64,000 nt of DNA, from NCBI RefSeq assembly GCF_005795905.1, contig NZ_VAWE01000001.1, positions 2,266,501 to 2,330,500 of the forward strand, in the 5' to 3' direction. The stretch is from Streptomyces marianii (GTDB lineage: Bacteria; Actinomycetota; Actinomycetes; Streptomycetales; Streptomycetaceae). The translations under genes and the position numbers were made by a program. Position 1 is the first letter of the stretch; each line of letters starts with the position of its first letter. Below, piece after piece: positions 59,218-64,000 of this stretch. The notes below the pieces were generated by a model. The model was not told the origin of the DNA, made no database searches, and was given only the letters and a program-made list of their open reading frames with translations.

Positions 59218-59959
59218 CCGCGGTCGCCCCGCTCCGTCCGACGGGGCGCCTCCGCCGACCCGCGAGCTTCGCGAGCGGTCCGTAGGCGGCCCCGCCCAGG
59301 ATCAGCACGGCGCCGAGCGCCACCGACGCGAGGACCGGCCGGACCGGCCCCGGCTCGGAGATCCCGCCGGGCAGGGCGGCGAAGCTCCGCGGCCGTTCCA
59401 GCATTCCGCCCACCGGCCAGGCGACGGCGTCGAGCCGGGCACTCACCGCCCCGATCGGCACGGTGCCCTCGCCGGCCTCCTGGAGGTGCGAACGCGAGTC
59501 CACGGAGGTCCTGCGCTCGTCACCGAGGAGGAAGAGTTTCCCCTCGGGCACGGACACCGTGAAGCCCAACGGTGACGCGGGCTCATCGCCGCGTAGATAC
59601 GGTTCCTCGACGGCCTTGCCGTTGACGGTCATCCGGCCGTCGGCTTCGCAGCAGGCGACCTTGTCGCCGCCCACCCCGACCACGCGCTTCACCATCGGGA
59701 CGTCGGCCCACACCTTGTCGGTGAAGACGACGATGTCCCCGCGCCGGACCTCCGAGCCGTCGATCCGCTGCGCCAGCACCCGGTCACCCGGCTCCACAGT
59801 CGGTGACATCGAGTCCGTCGGCACCGTGTACGGCTGGTAGAGCAGCGCCCCCCAGACGAAACCGCCGAGGAAGAGCACACAGCCGACGGCCACGGCGAGC
59901 CCCGACAGCACACTGCCGAGGCGGCCGTGGCCGCTGCCCGTACGTCCCGTTCCGCTCAT
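59210..59959 (-). CDS. sipZ: Type I signal peptidase SipZ
   Basis: A 249-residue signal peptidase that removes signal peptides from exported proteins. N-terminal membrane helix (SGLAVAVGCVLFLGGFVWGA), catalytic Ser in PTDSMSPTVEPGDRVL, catalytic Lys in PMVKRVVGVGGD and box E LLGDERRTSVDSR. A second C-terminal membrane helix (PVLASVALGAVLILGGAAYG) is present. Fourth of four tandem sip genes, a streptomycete hallmark. Confidence 0.94.
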   Translation of the reverse strand: MSGTGRTGSGHGRLGSVLSGLAVAVGCVLFLGGFVWGALLYQPYTVPTDSMSPTVEPGDRVLAQRIDGSEVRRGDIVVFTDKVWADVPMVKRVVGVGGDKVACCEADGRMTVNGKAVEEPYLRGDEPASPLGFTVSVPEGKLFLLGDERRTSVDSRSHLQEAGEGTVPIGAVSARLDAVAWPVGGMLERPRSFAALPGGISEPGPVRPVLASVALGAVLILGGAAYGPLAKLAGRRRRPVGRSGATADV

Positions 59960-60010
59960 CGCAGCGCTCCCTGCCTCCCGGGACCGACGATCGCTGGTCC
60001 GAGCGGCACC

Positions 60011-60961
60011 CTACCCGTCGGTTCGCCGGCGGGTCAGCCTCCTCCGGCGGACGAGCACGATCGGCAACGCACCGGCCACCGCGAGTGCGCCCGGCGGGAC
60101 GGTTCCGCCGATCACGGCCGCCGACTTCAGCCCGGGCTGGTCGAAGGTGTCCGGAACCGGCAGCGTGGACCAGCGGTTCAACGGCCAGGCCACCACGACG
60201 GCCCTCCCGACGACGTCCTCGTTGCTGACCGTGCCGTTGTAGGGCAGTTCCTGGTGGTAGCGCGAGTCCAGGGAGTTGTCGCGGTTGTCGCCCATCACCC
60301 AGATCCGGCCCTCGGGCACCCTGATCGGACCGAACGGCTTGTCGTCGCAGGGCGTGCTGCCGGGTCGGATGTACGACGTCTCGTCCAGGGCCTTGCCGTT
60401 GACCATGACCTTGCCTCCCTTCTTGCAGGAGACGGTGTCACCGCCGACCGCGATGACGCGCTTGATCAGGTCCTTCTCCTCCGACGAGGGCATCAGGCCG
60501 ATGAAGCTCAGGAACTGCTGCACCACGTTGGGCTCGGGAGTCTGGGTGTCGTCCAGCCAGCCGCCCGGGTCGTGGAAGACGACGACCTCGCCGCGCTCGG
60601 GCTCGGAGCCGAACCAGGGCGTCAGCTTGTCGACCAGCACCCGGTCACCCCGCTGCAGCGTGTTCATCATCGAGTCCGACGGGATCGAGAACGCCTGCAC
60701 CAGGAACGTCTTGATCAGCAACGCCAGGACCAGCGCGATTCCGACGAGGAGGGGCAGCTCCTTCCAGAAGGACCGCTGCTTCCTCGCTCCGGTACCGGAC
60801 GAGCCGTCGTCGTCCGCCGGGTCACCGTCTCCCGAACCGCCGTCGCCCTGCGGGGGAAGGCCGCCGGAACCGCTGGAACCGGGGGAAGGCTTCACGTACC
60901 GCTCGGGCCGCTCCTCGGGCTCCTCGTGTCCGGATCGTGCGCCCACCGCCAAATCCCCCAC
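60011..60961 (-). CDS. sipY: Type I signal peptidase SipY
   Basis: A 316-residue enzyme. A long polar N-terminus, a membrane helix (LLVGIALVLALLIKTFLVQA), Ser in SIPSDSMMNTLQRGDRVLVD, Lys in DLIKRVIAVGGD and GDNRDNSLDSR in box E, plus a C-terminal helix (SAAVIGGTVPPGALAVAGAL) and a basic tail. The second of two nearby GTG codons (60961) is chosen because GAGGAG stands five bases before it; the first GTG (60967) overlaps that site. The SipX frame overlaps the first 140 bases. Confidence 0.93.
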   Translation of the reverse strand: MGDLAVGARSGHEEPEERPERYVKPSPGSSGSGGLPPQGDGGSGDGDPADDDGSSGTGARKQRSFWKELPLLVGIALVLALLIKTFLVQAFSIPSDSMMNTLQRGDRVLVDKLTPWFGSEPERGEVVVFHDPGGWLDDTQTPEPNVVQQFLSFIGLMPSSEEKDLIKRVIAVGGDTVSCKKGGKVMVNGKALDETSYIRPGSTPCDDKPFGPIRVPEGRIWVMGDNRDNSLDSRYHQELPYNGTVSNEDVVGRAVVVAWPLNRWSTLPVPDTFDQPGLKSAAVIGGTVPPGALAVAGALPIVLVRRRRLTRRRTDG

Positions 60962-61928
60962 ATCCACTCCTCACTCCGCGCAACCGCCCGCGCCCGAGAC
61001 GGCGCAGGCCCACCACTCCCATAACGAGCGGGAGTTCCGCAGGGCTCGGGAGCAGGACCAGTCCTTTATGGTCCTGGGAGGACACACTATGCGACGCTCC
61101 GTGTGCGGTGGCCGTCCCGGCACGCGCATCGGGGACCGAGGCATACGTTCCCCTCTCCTCCAGTTTGCTCCAGTGATCGAACGGCCATGCGATGACCACG
61201 GCGCGCCCGACGACCTCCTCCTCCGAGACGGTGCCGCTGTACTCCTCGTCGAGGTGGAAGCGGGAGTCGGCCGAGTTCGACCGGTGGTCGCCCATCACGA
61301 ACAGCCGGCCCTCGGGGACCTGCACGTCGAACCTCAGTTTCGAGGGGACGTTGTCGGGGTGCAGATACGGCTCGTCCAGCGGGACCCCGTTGACCGTGAC
61401 CTTGCCCTCCCGGTCGCAGCACTTGACCGAGTCACCGCCGACGGCGACGACCCGCTTGATCAGGTCCTGCTCGTCCTCGGACGGCAGCAGGCCGATGAAG
61501 GTCAGCACGTCCTTGGCCTGTTTGACGACGACCGGGTCGTCCCTGCGCGGCGTCTGCTCCTCCTGGAGCCAGCCGCCGGGGTCCCTGAAGACGACGACGT
61601 CGCCGCGCTCGGGCTTGGAGCCGAACCAGGGCGTCAGCTTGTCGACCAGCACCCGGTCGTCGATCCGGATCGTCTGCTCCATCGAACCCGAGGGGATGAC
61701 GAACGCCTGCACCAGGAAGGTCTTGAGGACGAGGGCGATCATCAGCGCCACCGTGATGAGGAGGGGGATCTCCTTGACGGCGGAGCGCTGGCGCCGTCTC
61801 TTCACCTTCTTGGCGAGCCTGCGCCGCTCGGCGCGCCCGGGCAGCGTCCGACCGCCGTCGGTGGGCCGGGTGCCGGTGGGCAGCCGGGTGTCGGACCGGT
61901 GGCTCGCACGCCGCCCGCGGCTACCCAT
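60822..61928 (-). CDS. sipX: Type I signal peptidase SipX, with extended C-terminus
   Basis: A 368-residue enzyme by the open frame. Membrane helix LLITVALMIALVLKTFLVQA, Ser in VIPSGSMEQTIRIDDRVLVD, Lys in DLIKRVVAVGGDSVKC, and GDHRSNSADSR. The family member in S. coelicolor is about 320 residues; here the frame runs about 48 residues further, through an Arg/Gly-rich tail, 140 bases into sipY. Either the usual stop is lost or the true end is earlier. ATG 61928 overlaps the sipW end. Confidence 0.88.
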   Translation of the reverse strand: MGSRGRRASHRSDTRLPTGTRPTDGGRTLPGRAERRRLAKKVKRRRQRSAVKEIPLLITVALMIALVLKTFLVQAFVIPSGSMEQTIRIDDRVLVDKLTPWFGSKPERGDVVVFRDPGGWLQEEQTPRRDDPVVVKQAKDVLTFIGLLPSEDEQDLIKRVVAVGGDSVKCCDREGKVTVNGVPLDEPYLHPDNVPSKLRFDVQVPEGRLFVMGDHRSNSADSRFHLDEEYSGTVSEEEVVGRAVVIAWPFDHWSKLEERGTYASVPDARAGTATAHGASHSVSSQDHKGLVLLPSPAELPLVMGVVGLRRLGRGRLRGVRSGCGGFGGGRTIRTRGARGAARAVREAFPRFQRFRRPSPAGRRRFGRR

Positions 61929-62688
61929 GGGCACCGTCCGGCGCGGTCACGCGGTCGAAGGCGCCCGTCGAAGGCAGCGTGGACCAGCGGCCGAGCGGCC
62001 AGCCGATCCAGTCCGCGCGCCCGACCACCCGGTCGACGGGCACCGCGCCCCCGCCGGGTTCGCCCAAGTGGTCGCGGGAATCACGCGACTTGCTGCGGTG
62101 GTCGCCCATGACCCACAGGGTGCCCCGCGGCACGACGATGTCGAAGGGCACATGGGACGGGGCGTCACCGGCGTACAGATAGCTCTCGTCGACCGGTACG
62201 CCGTTCACCTGGAGCCTTCCCCTCTTGTCGCAGCAGACCACGCGGTCGCCGCCCACGCCCACCACACGTTTGACGAAATCGGTGTCGGACGGTTCCGCGA
62301 GCCCGAGGGAGGCGAGCCCCTCCCGGGCGGCCGCACTGACCGGGTTCTCCTCCACGCCCTCCGGCACGAAGGATCCGGTGCCGTCGAACACGATCACGTC
62401 GCCGCGCCGCGGCTCGGACCCGAAACGGTACGCGAGCTTGTTCACCAGCACGCGGTCGCCGACCTTGAGGGCCGGCTGCATGGAGGTGCTGGGGATCAGG
62501 AACGGCTGCATCACGAAGTGGCTGAGGAGCAGCAGGAACACGGCGCAGACGCCGCCCAGCGCGCCGGCTCGCCGCCAGGGCAACCGCCGGTGAACGCGCA
62601 CGGAGCGCGACCCCTCTCCGGTGCCGGACCCATCGGTCTCGGGGGCGGAAGAGCGGTCGCGCTCCGTGTGCAGTGCTTCGGTGTCCAT
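61921..62688 (-). CDS. sipW: Type I signal peptidase SipW
   Basis: A 255-residue enzyme: membrane helix ALGGVCAVFLLLLSHFVMQP, Ser in LIPSTSMQPALKVGDRVLVN, Lys in DFVKRVVGVGGDRVVCC and VMGDHRSKSRDSRDH. First of the four tandem sip genes, downstream of rplS on the same strand. Confidence 0.94.
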   Translation of the reverse strand: MDTEALHTERDRSSAPETDGSGTGEGSRSVRVHRRLPWRRAGALGGVCAVFLLLLSHFVMQPFLIPSTSMQPALKVGDRVLVNKLAYRFGSEPRRGDVIVFDGTGSFVPEGVEENPVSAAAREGLASLGLAEPSDTDFVKRVVGVGGDRVVCCDKRGRLQVNGVPVDESYLYAGDAPSHVPFDIVVPRGTLWVMGDHRSKSRDSRDHLGEPGGGAVPVDRVVGRADWIGWPLGRWSTLPSTGAFDRVTAPDGAHG

Positions 62689-62760
62689 CGGGGCCAGATG
62701 CTATCCGGCCGCCGTAAGAACCGTATGAGGCCTCAGCTGGGCGCGGGTGTGAGCCGTGGC

Positions 62761-63111
62761 TCAGTTCTCGCGCTTCTCCTTGATCTTCGCGGCCTTGCCG
62801 CGCAGCTCACGCAGGTAGTAGAGCTTGGCGCGGCGGACGTCACCGCGGGTGACGAGCTCGATCTTCTCGAAGATCGGGCTGTGCACCGGGAAGGTGCGCT
62901 CGACGCCGACGGAGAAGGAGACCTTGCGGACCGTGAAGGTCTCGCTGACGCCCGAACCCTGGCGGCGGATGACGACGCCCTTGAACTGCTGGATACGGGA
63001 GCGGTTGCCCTCGATGACGCGAACGTGGACGTTCACGGTGTCACCGGGACGGAAGGCGGGGAGGTCGGTCCGCAGCGAGGCGGCATTGACGGCGTCGAGC
63101 ACGTGCGACAT
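62761..63111 (-). CDS. rplS: 50S ribosomal protein L19
   Basis: A 116-residue large-subunit protein: [60 protein letters not shown] and [20 protein letters not shown]. Start 63111 gives the usual [16 protein letters not shown]; a longer upstream frame is spurious. Confidence 0.97.
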   Translation of the reverse strand: MSHVLDAVNAASLRTDLPAFRPGDTVNVHVRVIEGNRSRIQQFKGVVIRRQGSGVSETFTVRKVSFSVGVERTFPVHSPIFEKIELVTRGDVRRAKLYYLRELRGKAAKIKEKREN

Positions 63112-63243
63112 GTTTCGTCTGCTTTCTTCGCCGATGCCACAGGTCATCGACGGTATCCGGAGTGATGTTCGAGGAGCCGCCGCGTCGGGGCGGGCGTCGT
63201 GTCCCCCTGTGGCAGGGGCGCACGCCGGACGGACGGCAGCGGC

Positions 63244-64000
63244 CTATTCTTCCACGGCCTGAGGCCTGCGCCAAAATCGCCCGTCGGGCGACGGCGCCCA
63301 GCCCAGGATGGAGAGGATCTCCCGGTCCTTCCTGTCGAACGCGGAAGGGTCGCAGCGCTCGATCAGGTCCGGCCTGTGCAGGGCGGTCCGGCGGAACGCC
63401 TCGTCCCGCCGCCAGCGGGCGATCCTGCCGTGGTGCCCGCTGAGCAGCACGTCCGGGACACCGCGGCCGCGCCAGAGCGGCGGCTTGGTGTAGACGGGCC
63501 CCTCCAGGAGGTCGGCCATGGCGCCGGGCGCGAAGGAGTCGTCGCGGTGCGACTCGGCGTTGCCGAGGACTCCGGGCAGCAGCCGTGCGACGGCCTCCGT
63601 CATGACGAGGACGGCGGCCTCTCCGCCGGCCAGCACGTAATCGCCGATGGAGATCTCGTGAACGGGTATGCGGGTCGCGTACTCGTCGATGACGCGGCGG
63701 TCGATGCCCTCGTACCGGGCCGGGGTGAAGATCAGCCACGGCCGCTCGGACAGCTCGACGGCGAGCTCCTGGGTGAACGGCCGGCCGCTGGGGGTCGGCA
63801 CCACCAGCGCCGGTGCGTGGGCGCCCGCCTCGTAGCCGGAGGCGAGGACCTCGTCCAGCGCGTCGCCCCAGGGCTCGGTCTTCATGACCATGCCCGGTCC
63901 GCCGCCGTACGGCGTGTCGTCGACGGTGCCGTGCCGGTCGTACGTCCAGTCCCGAAGGTCGTGGACGTGGACGCCTAGCTGTCCGCGTGCCCGGGCCTTG
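63244..64000 (-). CDS. trmD: tRNA (guanine-N1)-methyltransferase, 5' end outside the window
   Basis: Methylates G37 of tRNAs to prevent frameshifting. The frame continues to the window edge (KARARGQLGVHVHDLRDWTY precedes the first visible internal ATG), so the N-terminus is cut off. Diagnostic parts are DDTPYGGGPGMVMKTEPWGD, PWLIFTPARYEGIDRRVIDE, ISIGDYVLAGGEAAVLVMTE (the SAM trefoil knot) and GHHGRIARWRRDEAFRRT. Lies 132 bases upstream of rplS, the standard order. Confidence 0.96.
   Translation of the reverse strand, partial: KARARGQLGVHVHDLRDWTYDRHGTVDDTPYGGGPGMVMKTEPWGDALDEVLASGYEAGAHAPALVVPTPSGRPFTQELAVELSERPWLIFTPARYEGIDRRVIDEYATRIPVHEISIGDYVLAGGEAAVLVMTEAVARLLPGVLGNAESHRDDSFAPGAMADLLEGPVYTKPPLWRGRGVPDVLLSGHHGRIARWRRDEAFRRTALHRPDLIERCDPSAFDRKDREILSILGWAPSPDGRFWRRPQAVEE

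Overview
The window comes from a high-GC actinomycete and is almost certainly Streptomyces. It carries whiG, the four-gene signal peptidase cluster sipWXYZ, and a core gene order (trmD-rplS-sipWXYZ-NUDIX-DUF2469-yraN-comM-dprA-whiG-tetR-M23-rpsB-tsf-pyrH-frr-cdsA) that is the usual streptomycete arrangement. Genes often start with GTG, and ATGA/GTGA stop-start overlaps are common. All core genes except the M23 peptidase lie on the minus strand, so in transcriptional terms the host region runs from right (64000) to left (4673).

Region 1 (1-4600) is accessory DNA downstream of cdsA. It holds the C-terminal part of a tyrosine integrase cut off by the window edge, an unrecognised gene with an internal tandem repeat, a gene-poor stretch, a lipoprotein gene and a complete IS30-family insertion sequence. 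Region 2 (4673-15414) is host core: cdsA, frr, pyrH, tsf, rpsB, a secreted M23 peptidase, a TetR regulator, whiG, dprA and the 3' part of comM (yifB, Mg-chelatase-like).

Region 3 (about 15404-57562) is an apparently complete temperate siphovirus prophage of about 42.1 kb. A large serine integrase has inserted it inside comM, after codon 81 or so. Joining the two flanks restores an uninterrupted 541-residue ComM frame, and joining the two prophage ends gives a strongly palindromic attP. From left to right it contains: a leftward lysogeny arm (an unknown 151-residue gene and a Cro/CI-type repressor); an operator region; a rightward early operon (HTH protein, small unknowns, YqaJ-type exonuclease, ERF annealing protein, DnaQ-like exonuclease, RuvC-like resolvase, WhiB-like protein, RepA/DnaB-like helicase, MazG-like protein); a terminator-separated middle region with membrane proteins and a small divergent HTH gene; and the late operon. 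The late operon carries terminase, portal, MuF-like protein, an RMF-like microprotein, scaffold, capsid, connectors, tail tube, frameshifted tail chaperones, tape measure, tail tip, amidase endolysin and holins. A regulatory cassette (66-residue protein, DUF6879-like, XRE-DUF5753-like), Cys-rich small proteins and the leftward integrase gene complete the right end.

Region 4 (57555-64000) is host core again: the 5' part of comM, yraN, the DUF2469 gene, a NUDIX hydrolase, sipZ, sipY, sipX, sipW, rplS and the C-terminal part of trmD.

The prophage splits the yraN-comM-dprA transcription unit. Integrase lies in the same direction as, and just downstream of, the comM 5' fragment. dprA now sits downstream of the prophage's own leftward lysogenic transcript. 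Excision would repair comM exactly.
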